A stretch of 64,000 bases of DNA from Dyella sp. ASV21 (GTDB lineage Bacteria; Pseudomonadota; Gammaproteobacteria; Xanthomonadales; Rhodanobacteraceae): NCBI RefSeq assembly GCF_016428975.1, contig NZ_JAELTT010000008.1:43670-107669 (forward strand). Reading direction: 5' to 3'. The notes under the pieces were generated by a model. The model saw nothing but the letters and a program-made list of their open reading frames with translations, had not been told where the DNA came from and made no database searches. Positions 40,201 through 47,618 of the stretch are shown here, one piece after another. A program made the translations under genes and the position numbers. Position 1 is the first letter of the stretch. The number at the start of each line of letters is the position of its first letter.

Positions 40201-42243
40201 ATGACCAAGCGCAAAGGCATTACCTGCTGTTCCAAAGTGGTCCACGACGGTGTGGAAGGCTACGTACTCAATGGCTACCGGCTGTTGAGCCATCGCGGGC
40301 ACGCGGTGGCCGGGCGCGGCCACCTGGTGTACTGCGGCAAGTGCAAGGGCATTTTCCCCATCGAGGAATCCATCCAGTCCTTTCTTACGTTTGCCCCCGC
40401 GGTGGAAGGCATGCGCGCCAGTTGCGGCGCGCGCCTGATCGGCACGCACGAGGATCTGTTGTACGAGGATGACAGCGGCTTGCCGTTGGACACCCGCGAC
40501 GCCCCGCCCGTTACCGCCAAGGGCGCGGCCGAAACCAAGGCTCCTGCAGCCACCGCATCACTCAGCAGCGGGCAACTCGCGGGCCTGGCTACCAGTGCGC
40601 TCGCCGCCATTCGGCGCCCTGCCGTGCACGTGGTCTTTCGCATTGCCGTGTTCAACGAGGGCACCGGCAACAACATAGACAACAGCCGGGCCTTCCACGC
40701 CAAGTGCGCGCCTGCTGCCGTGGATATGGACAAGCACCCGGACACCGTCGCCAAGATGGCGCGCGACTGTGGCAAGGCCAATGGCATGGAAGGCGCCAGC
40801 TTTGAGGGCGGTGAAACCAATGTGCATCGGTTGTTTGATCTCTATCCCGTGACCGAGAAGGTGAAGCAGGCGGCGAGCGGCAAGGATGGTCGCCTCACCA
40901 TCCATCGCAGCGTGTATGTCCCTGGCATCGGAACCGACACCGGCAAGAAGGACAGCCTTCTCGGGAGTGCCTTTGGCTATGCGAGTACCGGCGTCGCGGA
41001 TCGCGCCATGGCGGGATTGCGCGCTGTTATCGAGGACATCCAAGAATTTGTCAGGGTGAATCCGGGCCTCATTATCGATGCCATCGAATTCGATCTTTTT
41101 GGCTTCAGTCGTGGCGCGGCCGCTTCGCGTCATCTGGCGTGGTTGATTCATCACGGAGAGGAGAGCCTGTTCAACCACTCGTTGCGCAATGCGCTGTCTT
41201 CGCTCGCCTGGGTGGCGGATGCCGCCCAGGCGGGTCCTGGCCCCATGGGCTATGGAGCACCATCCACACCTGGCAGCAGCAGCGCCATGGACCAGGCGCT
41301 GTCCGATGGTGGCCTGCCGCTCAAGCCCGGCTGGAGCAAAAAGGATCTGCGCATCCGCTTTATCGGCCTGTTCGATTGCGTGGCCGCCATCGGCATTCCC
41401 GACAATGCGGACAACGATCCGGTGCACCTGTATCTGCCGCGCGATATCGCCGACAAGGTGGTGCACCTGGCCGCGCGCGACGAATGCCGGCTCAACTTCG
41501 CCAGCAACCCGGTGGGCTTCCACACCACCATCTGGCTGCCCGGCGTGCACTCCGATCTAGGCGGCGGCTACGCCATGTGGGGCTGGGAGCATCTGCTGCT
41601 GGGCCAGCCCTTTGTGCACACCTGCCCCAAAACCGTGCGCAACCCGCTGGCGCGCCCCAGCGAAAACCCGGCCTGGAAGCAAGCGTTCAAGGACATGATG
41701 GACAACGGCTGGCACGACTACGTGCTGTTCGACGCGCCAGCCAAGGGCGGCCAGAGCGACAACCGCCTGCGCATTCAAATGTGGAACACCGAGAACGCGG
41801 CCAGCAAGGTCGCCTTGGAAACCACCACGGCGGCAGTGACCCTGCAACGCTGGGTGCGCGGCGAATACCAGTTGGTGACACTGCGCATCATGCATGCGCT
41901 GGCGGTGGAGGCGGGCGTGCCGCTCGACTTTATCGACGACAACGATCCCAAGTATAGGGTGCCGGGCGAACTGAAGCCCATCCACGCCAAGCTGCTCGCC
42001 TACGCCCGCAACGAGGGACGCGGTAAGTGCCCGTTGTCGGACGAGGAAGAAGCCCTGCTCAAACGCCGCTACCTGCATCACTCCTCTCATTGGAATCCGC
42101 AAGGCTGGGTGCCGGGCGTGCCGCAAGGCCGCGACGAGGTGAGCCGCGATCCGGAGCCCAGCATGCCCATTGAACTGGGTTTCCCCATGCGCCCCGCGCC
42201 CAAGCGCAAGCGCCTGGTTTTTGATCCGCTGCCGGGGCATTGA
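40201..42243 (+). CDS. PAAR-like/Tle1 (DUF2235) type VI secretion phospholipase effector
   Basis: 680 aa. The N-terminal ~95 residues resemble a PAAR-like tip (GYRLLSHRGHAVAGRGHLVY, CGKCKG, SCGARLIGTHE), followed by an Ala-rich linker to about 135. The lipase domain has the DUF2235 motifs FNEGTGNN (near 151), the elbow DLFGFSRGAAASRHL with Ser 303, GLFDCVAAIG (Asp 392) and HTTIWLPGVHSDLGGGY (His 450, Asp 452), as in Tle1 phospholipases that attack rival bacteria from the periplasm. No vgrG or structural T6SS gene lies in the window. Three likely immunity lipoproteins follow directly. Confidence 0.85.
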   Translation: MTKRKGITCCSKVVHDGVEGYVLNGYRLLSHRGHAVAGRGHLVYCGKCKGIFPIEESIQSFLTFAPAVEGMRASCGARLIGTHEDLLYEDDSGLPLDTRDAPPVTAKGAAETKAPAATASLSSGQLAGLATSALAAIRRPAVHVVFRIAVFNEGTGNNIDNSRAFHAKCAPAAVDMDKHPDTVAKMARDCGKANGMEGASFEGGETNVHRLFDLYPVTEKVKQAASGKDGRLTIHRSVYVPGIGTDTGKKDSLLGSAFGYASTGVADRAMAGLRAVIEDIQEFVRVNPGLIIDAIEFDLFGFSRGAAASRHLAWLIHHGEESLFNHSLRNALSSLAWVADAAQAGPGPMGYGAPSTPGSSSAMDQALSDGGLPLKPGWSKKDLRIRFIGLFDCVAAIGIPDNADNDPVHLYLPRDIADKVVHLAARDECRLNFASNPVGFHTTIWLPGVHSDLGGGYAMWGWEHLLLGQPFVHTCPKTVRNPLARPSENPAWKQAFKDMMDNGWHDYVLFDAPAKGGQSDNRLRIQMWNTENAASKVALETTTAAVTLQRWVRGEYQLVTLRIMHALAVEAGVPLDFIDDNDPKYRVPGELKPIHAKLLAYARNEGRGKCPLSDEEEALLKRRYLHHSSHWNPQGWVPGVPQGRDEVSRDPEPSMPIELGFPMRPAPKRKRLVFDPLPGH

Positions 42244-42245
42244 AC

Positions 42246-42887
42246 ATGAGCCCGATCATTCCACGGTGTGCACTCATGCTATGCCTGTTGCTAGGCGTAA
42301 CGGCATGCTCCATGCCGCCCGGTGGTGCGGGTCCTGACAACTGCTTGCATTGGAGCATCGGCATGGTGGCGCCTGAGCATATGGAAGCCTGGGCCGAGGC
42401 GGTCTACGTGAAGGACGTGCAGGATCGTTGGGTGCGCATGGGTGCCGGTGTGGTTGGCGAACTGGGCCAAACGGAAGGCTGGGACAGCGGCCCCTGGTTG
42501 GCACGTCGCGACAGCAACCCACAGGCGGATGCACCCAAGGAAATCTATATCCGCTGGCAGTCGCTGGTGGAACCGCAAGCGTATTACTGGCACTTCGAAG
42601 TGCCCGAGACCATGCGCCAACAGCTGGTGAAACGCGAGCCGGCCGTGTGGCAAGGGCGGGCGGAGCGGGTATGTCGCAGCAATATCGCCGTGGGTGTGGC
42701 GCCGGGTGGACGCACCGTGGTGTGGCTGGCCGGTGGTGGGCTGCCACGCGTGGAAATCCAGCGAGGCCAAGCCACCGTGGTGCCCGAGGGCCCCTATCAA
42801 GGGCAATCGGGCGGCAAGTTTCGCCCCATGCACGACGCAGCCAAACAGTACGTCGAAGCCCACCGCATCCCCTACGGTAGCTGGTAA
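42246..42887 (+). CDS. DUF2931-like lipoprotein 1, probable effector immunity protein
   Basis: 213 aa. Starts 2 bp after the effector stop. Lipoprotein signal ending V-T-A-C (Cys 21, Ser at +2). The body carries the DUF2931-type pattern: W at the start (CLHWSIGMVAPEHMEAWAE), GELGQTEGW, IRWQSLVEPQAYYWHFEVPE and a C-terminal HRIPYGSW. Its position and surface location fit an immunity protein against the periplasmic phospholipase. Its 3' third is nearly identical to that of copy 2. Immunity is inferred. Confidence 0.8.
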   Translation: MSPIIPRCALMLCLLLGVTACSMPPGGAGPDNCLHWSIGMVAPEHMEAWAEAVYVKDVQDRWVRMGAGVVGELGQTEGWDSGPWLARRDSNPQADAPKEIYIRWQSLVEPQAYYWHFEVPETMRQQLVKREPAVWQGRAERVCRSNIAVGVAPGGRTVVWLAGGGLPRVEIQRGQATVVPEGPYQGQSGGKFRPMHDAAKQYVEAHRIPYGSW

Positions 42888-43668
42888 ACCGATGGCTGTG
42901 CTTCGCGCTACCGAATATGACCCGCCTAGGGTTCGATCCGTTGCCGGGGCGTGGAGGGTGGTGGCAATGAAGTTTCGCGCAGCGCTTCTGCTGTTACTCG
43001 TGATGAGCGTGGTGGGTTGCTCCTCGCCACTTAGCGAAGTTGCGACTAACGAATGCGAACGGTGGAGCATTGGTCTGGTAGCACCCAAGCATATGGAAGC
43101 CTGGGCCGAGGCGCTCTACGTCAAGAACGAGCGCGACCAGTGGGTGCAGATGGGGGCTGGCGTGGTAAGCGAGCTGGGCCAGACCGAGGGCTGGGATCCG
43201 GACGTATGGATGGCTCCGCGCGATAGCAGGGCATCGGTTCGCTCACCCAAGGAGATCTACGTCCGCTGGCAATCGTTGGTCGAACCGCAGGCGTATTACT
43301 GGCATTTCAAGGTGCCTGAATCCATGCAGCAAGCACTGGTGAAGCGTGAGCGCGTGATCTGGCGTGGACGTGCCGAGTGGGTGTGTCGCAGCGACATCGC
43401 CATCGGTATCGCACCGGGAGGGCGTACCGTGGTGTGGATCGACGGTGGTGGGCTGCCACGCGTGGAAATCCAGCGAGGCCAGGCCACCGTGGTGCCCGAG
43501 GGCCCCTATCAAGGGCAATCGGGCGGCAAGTTTCGCCCCATGCACGACGCAGCCAAACAGTACGTCGAAACCCACCGCATCCCCTACGGCAGCTGGTAAA
43601 CCGATGGCTGTGCTTCGCGCTACCGAATATGACCTTCCCAGGGTTCGATCCGCTGCCGGGGCATGGAG
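42731..43668 (+). repeat. Tandem duplication within the immunity cluster, 712-bp period
   Basis: The block 42731-42956 recurs at 43443-43668 with constant offset 712 and only a handful of substitutions. It covers the last third of lipoprotein genes 1 and 2 and the spacers after them. The upstream two thirds of the genes are clearly more diverged, so the two halves have different histories. Confidence 0.85.
42967..43599 (+). CDS. DUF2931-like lipoprotein 2, probable immunity paralogue
   Basis: 210 aa. Lipoprotein signal MKFRAALLLLLVMSVVGC (Cys 18, Ser at +2). Same fold pattern as copy 1: CERWSIGLVAPKHMEAWAE, SELGQTEGWD, VRWQSLVEPQAYYWHF, ending HRIPYGSW. The last ~50 residues differ from copy 1 by about one residue, the N-terminal part by many. 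ATG at 42967 has GGAGG about 10 bp upstream; the frame is open further, into the end of copy 1. Confidence 0.8.
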   Translation: MKFRAALLLLLVMSVVGCSSPLSEVATNECERWSIGLVAPKHMEAWAEALYVKNERDQWVQMGAGVVSELGQTEGWDPDVWMAPRDSRASVRSPKEIYVRWQSLVEPQAYYWHFKVPESMQQALVKRERVIWRGRAEWVCRSDIAIGIAPGGRTVVWIDGGGLPRVEIQRGQATVVPEGPYQGQSGGKFRPMHDAAKQYVETHRIPYGSW

Positions 43669-43681
43669 CGGAGGCATGGCG

Positions 43682-44317
43682 ATGATCCAACGTCTCACGG
43701 TTCTTCTCGTTCTACTGCTGGCATTGGCTGGCTGCGATAGCGGCGGCTCTTATGGTGGCGCCTCGGGTTGCCCTCACTGGGCTATTAGCGTGGCAGCGCC
43801 GCGCCATATGGAAGCCTGGGTCGAGGAACTCTACGTACTAGACGCGCACGGCAACTGGTATCACGTGCCGCAAGGCGTGGTGGGCGAACTGCGCGACACC
43901 GCCGGATGGAGCAACCTGGATGGCGGCGGCGGGGGTCCGCGTCTCAAACAAGCCGGCGCACCCATGCGGGTGTATGTGCGCTGGCAATCGCTGGCAGAGC
44001 CGCAAGCGTACGCCTGGGAGTTCGAGGTACCTGAAGCCATGCGCAAGACGCTCACCCATCGCGAAATGGGCAAGACCTGGTACGGGCCGCCGCAAATGAG
44101 TTGCCGCAGCGATATCACCGTGGGCGTGGCGCCGGGCGGACGCACCATTGTGTGGGTCGATGGCGATGGTCTGTCCAGCCAGGAAATGGGACGAGGTCAA
44201 GCCACCGTGGTACCCGAGGGGCCATGGCTAGGCAAAGGTAAGGAATACGCTTACCCCCTTTCCGACAAAGCCAAGCAATACCTTGAAACCCACAGCATCC
44301 CCTACGGCAGCTGGTGA
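43682..44317 (+). CDS. DUF2931-like lipoprotein 3, diverged immunity paralogue
   Basis: 211 aa. Lipoprotein signal MIQRLTVLLVLLLALAGC with Asp at +2, an inner-membrane retention signal in Escherichia coli. The body is the most diverged of the three (PHWAISVAAPRHMEAWVEEL; a Gly-rich insert; RWQSLAEPQAYAWEFEVPEA), again ending HSIPYGSW. Start chosen at 43682 because GGAGG lies 7 bp upstream; the in-frame ATG at 43676 is too close to it. Confidence 0.78.
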   Translation: MIQRLTVLLVLLLALAGCDSGGSYGGASGCPHWAISVAAPRHMEAWVEELYVLDAHGNWYHVPQGVVGELRDTAGWSNLDGGGGGPRLKQAGAPMRVYVRWQSLAEPQAYAWEFEVPEAMRKTLTHREMGKTWYGPPQMSCRSDITVGVAPGGRTIVWVDGDGLSSQEMGRGQATVVPEGPWLGKGKEYAYPLSDKAKQYLETHSIPYGSW

Positions 44318-44340
44318 ACCCATGCTTGAGGTTCGGCGGC

Positions 44341-44369
44341 AAAGTAAAAGGCCTCCCTCGCGGGAGGCC
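44341..44369 (-). terminator. ompW terminator
   Basis: Perfect 8-bp stem GGCCTCCC (44350-44357) / GGGAGGCC (44362-44369), tetraloop. On the reverse strand it is followed by TTTTACTTT. Closes the ompW transcript and separates it from the convergent effector-immunity cluster. Confidence 0.85.
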
Positions 44370-44422
44370 CACCCGGCTTCCGTGCCGGTAACCCCTGGGA
44401 TGTAAGGGCTTGGCGCGGCAAC

Positions 44423-45046
44423 TCAGAAGCGATAGCCGAGGCTGACGCCGTAGGCCAGCGGATCGATCTTCGCGGTGCCGACCTTGGCGCCGTTGACCTT
44501 CACGTCGCTCTCGATATTCATCCAGCGCAGATCGGCGGTGAAGATCCACTTGGCGTTGATCTTCACGTCGATGCCGGCATGCGCGGCCACGCCCCAGCTA
44601 TTGGCGATGCTCACGCTATCGCCGGCGAGCGCACCGGTGCCCTTGGTATCGAAGAAGTTGGTGTAGTTCAGGCCGATGCCGACGAACGGCGATACCGTGC
44701 GGTCGGGCATGAAGTGGTAGTTGACGCCCAGCGTCGGCGGCAGCTGCTTGGTCTGCGCTACCTTGCCCAGACCCGAGAGCTTCACGTCATGCTGGAACGG
44801 CCACGCGGCCAGCAGATCCACGCCTAGGTTGGGCGTGAACATGTACTCGATGCTGCCGGTGGGGCGCACATTGCTGTCGACACTGGCGCGAGCACCGGCG
44901 AGGGTGCCGTTGTTGCTCTTGGGATCGACCGCGTGCACGCCAAAGCGCACGACCCAGTTGTCGTCGTTGGTGTCGGCGTGCGCGGCGGGGGCGATGGCAG
45001 CGGCGCCGAACGCGGCGGCGATGGCGAGCGGAAGCAGTACTTTCAT
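44423..45046 (-). CDS. ompW: OmpW family outer-membrane protein
   Basis: 207 aa. Signal peptide MKVLLPLAIAAAFGAAAIAP, cleavage near AHA. Eight-stranded OmpW barrel features: NWVVRFGVHAVDPKSN, PLAAWPF-like strands, TLGVNYHF, FVGIGLNYTNFF and a C-terminal VSLGYRF ending in Phe. Function of OmpW proteins: small hydrophobic-molecule passage and stress response. Start at 45046 has AAGGG 10 bp upstream; another in-frame ATG is at 45055. Confidence 0.93.
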   Translation of the reverse strand: MKVLLPLAIAAAFGAAAIAPAAHADTNDDNWVVRFGVHAVDPKSNNGTLAGARASVDSNVRPTGSIEYMFTPNLGVDLLAAWPFQHDVKLSGLGKVAQTKQLPPTLGVNYHFMPDRTVSPFVGIGLNYTNFFDTKGTGALAGDSVSIANSWGVAAHAGIDVKINAKWIFTADLRWMNIESDVKVNGAKVGTAKIDPLAYGVSLGYRF

Positions 45047-45174
45047 GGGAGTCATCCCTTGTGGGTGTGTCTTCGGGGTGACGCCATGGTCGTGAAGAAG
45101 TTGTTGGCCGCGCTTGATCTGGATCATGCGGACCTGGGGCATACGGACGCAGGTGCGAACGCTCACCAACGCAA

Positions 45175-45197
45175 ACGGCCCGCCAGTGGCGGGCCGT
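45175..45197 (-). terminator. phhA terminator
   Basis: Perfect 10-bp stem ACGGCCCGCC (45175-45184) / GGCGGGCCGT (45188-45197), 3-nt loop, followed on the reverse strand by TTTGCG. It begins 34 bp past the phhA stop. Confidence 0.75.
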
Positions 45198-45231
45198 GGT
45201 GCAAGATCACCAACGCCGTGTGCGGCTTGTT

Positions 45232-46122
45232 TCAGGTGTCTGCGTCGGTGGACCAGCCTTCGCGATTGCCACGGGTGAATACGCGGTCGCGGTCGAGCAC
45301 GTCGCCGGCCGCATGCGGCGATTCCTCGCGCAGCTTGGCGTAGATCGGCGTGAAGTCCGGGTGCGTGGCCTCGAACAACTGCTCGAAGCTGTCGATCACG
45401 AAGTAGGTTTGCTGGAACGTGTCGATGCGGTAGCGCGTGCTCATCACGCGCTCCAGGCCAAAGCCGATGCGGTTGGGCGAGGGCGAATCCAGCGAGTAGA
45501 TGGATTCACCCTTGGAGCTGACGATGCCCGCGCCGTAGATGCGCATGCCGTCCTTGGTGTTGATAAGGCCGAACTCCACGGTGTACCAGTACAGGCGCGT
45601 GAGGTTCATCAGCGCCTCGGGGCCAATCGCGAACGCCTTCATGCCGCCACGGCCATACGCCTGCATGTAGTCGGCGAATACCGGGTTGAGCAGCAGCGGC
45701 ACATGGCCGAACAGGTCGTGGAACAGGTCCGGCTCGCTCAGGTAATCGAGTTGGTCGGGCTTGCGGATCCACCAGCTCACCGGGAAGCGGCGATGGGCGA
45801 GGTGATCGAAAAACACCTCGTCCGGCAGCAGGCCTTCCACTGCCACCAGCTCCCAGCCGGTGGTAGCGCCGAGCACCTTGTTGAGATCGGCGAACTTGGG
45901 AATGCCGCCATCGCCCAGGCCAAAGCGGGCGACGCCATCCATGAATTCCTGGCAGGCCCGGCCCGGCAGCAGCTCGCACTGGCGCTTGAACAAGGTGTCC
46001 CACACCTCGTGATCGGTGCGGCTGTAATTCGCCCAGGGCTGCTCCACCACGCCGGTGGCGTACACCGGCACGTAGCCTCGGTCGGTCTGTTGGTGCTCGA
46101 CGCGGCGGGGCGTGACGTTCAT
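45232..46122 (-). CDS. phhA: Phenylalanine 4-monooxygenase
   Basis: 296 aa. Iron- and tetrahydropterin-dependent hydroxylation of phenylalanine to tyrosine, the first step of phenylalanine breakdown. Iron ligands: the two His of LFHDLFGHVPLL and the Glu of YWYTVEFGLI. ATG at 46122 (MNVTPRRVEHQQTDRGYVPV) fits bacterial PhhA. Divergent from an Lrp-family gene 146 bp away that is its likely regulator. Confidence 0.96.
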   Translation of the reverse strand: MNVTPRRVEHQQTDRGYVPVYATGVVEQPWANYSRTDHEVWDTLFKRQCELLPGRACQEFMDGVARFGLGDGGIPKFADLNKVLGATTGWELVAVEGLLPDEVFFDHLAHRRFPVSWWIRKPDQLDYLSEPDLFHDLFGHVPLLLNPVFADYMQAYGRGGMKAFAIGPEALMNLTRLYWYTVEFGLINTKDGMRIYGAGIVSSKGESIYSLDSPSPNRIGFGLERVMSTRYRIDTFQQTYFVIDSFEQLFEATHPDFTPIYAKLREESPHAAGDVLDRDRVFTRGNREGWSTDADT

Positions 46123-46220
46123 GGCGGGCTCCTGGCGCAACGGCCGTGGATGGCTGGATAAGCCAGCATAGGCCGATTGCCGCGCACGATGATTGCTTTG
46201 TTGCTCCCTTCACAAGTCAT

Positions 46221-46249
46221 TGAGCAATAATCATGTGAGTAATAACTCA
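46221..46249. promoter_or_regulatory. Candidate Lrp-type operator between phhA and the lrp-like gene
   Basis: Two related elements: TGAGCAATAATCAT (46221) and TGAGTAATAACTCAT (46236), 15 bp apart. The second is itself the inverted repeat TGAGT-AATA-ACTCA. AT-rich and in the divergent gap, as expected for Lrp/AsnC regulators. Inferred. Confidence 0.5.
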
Positions 46250-46268
46250 TTGTGGATACTTTATTGCC

Positions 46269-46745
46269 ATGTCAGCCCTGGACCGCACCGATTTGCGCAT
46301 GCTGGCCGTACTCCAGGCCGATGGGCGCATCACCAATGCGGAGCTGGCCGAGCGGGTGAGCTTGTCGCCCTCCGCCTGTCTGCGCCGCCTGCAACGGCTG
46401 GAGGCCGACGGCATCCTCACCGGCTATACGGCCCAGGTGGACCCGCAGGCGGTGGGGCTGGGCCTGCAGGCCTTTGTGCGCGTGCAGTTGAGCAAGCACG
46501 AGAGCGCGGCGGTGGAGCGCTTCGTAGACCTGGTCAACGGCTGGGACGAGGTGATCGATTGCTACGCCCTCACCGGCGACATGGACTACCTGCTGCACGT
46601 CTATGTGGCGGATCTGCAGGACTTTTCCCGCTTCCTGCTGGACCGCCTGTTGAACGCCACCGGGGTGGCCGATGTCAATTCCAGTTTCGTGCTGCGTACC
46701 GTCAAGCACTCGGCGGCCTTGCCCCTGCGCCAACTGGAACGTTGA
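46269..46745 (+). CDS. Lrp/AsnC family transcriptional regulator
   Basis: 158 aa. N-terminal helix-turn-helix (LDRTDLRMLAVLQADGRITN; LAERVSLSPSACLRRLQRL) and C-terminal RAM ligand-binding domain (about 70-150; AFVRVQLSKHES, VIDCYALTGDMDYLLHV). Divergent from phhA, which suggests amino-acid-responsive control of phenylalanine catabolism. Confidence 0.93.
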   Translation: MSALDRTDLRMLAVLQADGRITNAELAERVSLSPSACLRRLQRLEADGILTGYTAQVDPQAVGLGLQAFVRVQLSKHESAAVERFVDLVNGWDEVIDCYALTGDMDYLLHVYVADLQDFSRFLLDRLLNATGVADVNSSFVLRTVKHSAALPLRQLER

Positions 46746-46799
46746 TCGTTGCGACATGGGGACGCAGGGCACCCGACTAACGCTAAACTAACTGGACGA

Positions 46800-47618
46800 A
46801 TGAACACCCACACCGTTTCCGCCCCGGCCCGTCGTGATCTGATGCGTCCCCTGCGTTACGCCTGGCGCGTACCCTTGCTGCTGCTGCATGTCGTACTGGG
46901 CGTGCTGCTGTGCTCCCTGATCCTCAGTTGGGGCCGTCATGCGGTGATGAAGGACGGCCGCGAGCCGTTCCCCCATCGCACCATTCGCTGGTGGTCCACG
47001 GCACTGCTGCGCATCTTCGGGTTGCGCTCGGTGCGCTTTGGCAAGCCGCTGGCCGATCCGGTGCTGTTTGTCGCCAATCACACCTCGTGGCTGGACATCG
47101 AGCTGCTGCACAGCCAGCGCGCGGCCTGCTTCGTGGCCAAGGCCGAGATCGCCGGCTGGCCGCTGGTGGGTTGGCTGGCCGCCAGCGGTGGCACCATTTT
47201 TCATCGTCGCGGCAGCAACCATTCGCTGGCGGCGGTGATGCAGGTGATGGTCGAGCGCCTGCGCGGCGGTCGTTCGGTGGCGGTGTTCCCCGAGGGCGGC
47301 ACCGGTCACAACGGGGTGTTGCGCGTGTTCCATGCGCGCATCTTCCAGGCCGCGCTGGATGCGCAGGTGCCGGTGCAGCCGGTGGCGCTGCGTTTCGCGC
47401 GCGACGGCCGCCGCGTGATCGACGCAGGTTTTCGCGAGCACGAGAATTTCATGCAGAACTTCCTGCGCCTGCTGGGCGACGCGCCGCTGGACGCCGAGGT
47501 GCATTTCCTCGAGGCGGTACCGGCCACGCCCGATGCGCGTCGCCGGATGGCTGAACTGTCGCGCGAGCGCATCGCCGCGGCGCTGGACGATCAACCCGAT
47601 CCCGCCCCACACGCATGA
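46800..47618 (+). CDS. 1-acyl-sn-glycerol-3-phosphate acyltransferase (PlsC family)
   Basis: 272 aa. One N-terminal membrane helix (about 22-44, VPLLLLHVVLGVLLCSLILS) then the acyltransferase domain: catalytic NHTSWLDIE (HX4D) and VAVFPEGGTGHNG. Acylates lysophosphatidic acid or a related lipid at the inner membrane. Overlaps the following hydrolase gene by 4 bp. Whether it is the main PlsC or a specialised paralogue is unclear. Confidence 0.88.
   Translation: MNTHTVSAPARRDLMRPLRYAWRVPLLLLHVVLGVLLCSLILSWGRHAVMKDGREPFPHRTIRWWSTALLRIFGLRSVRFGKPLADPVLFVANHTSWLDIELLHSQRAACFVAKAEIAGWPLVGWLAASGGTIFHRRGSNHSLAAVMQVMVERLRGGRSVAVFPEGGTGHNGVLRVFHARIFQAALDAQVPVQPVALRFARDGRRVIDAGFREHENFMQNFLRLLGDAPLDAEVHFLEAVPATPDARRRMAELSRERIAAALDDQPDPAPHA

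Noticed and set aside
42889..42966. An earlier start for immunity lipoprotein 2 (atggctgtgcttcgcgctac at 42892)
   Set aside because: It would place about 25 non-hydrophobic residues before the lipoprotein signal. The same sequence recurs before gene 3, so it is part of the duplicated spacer.
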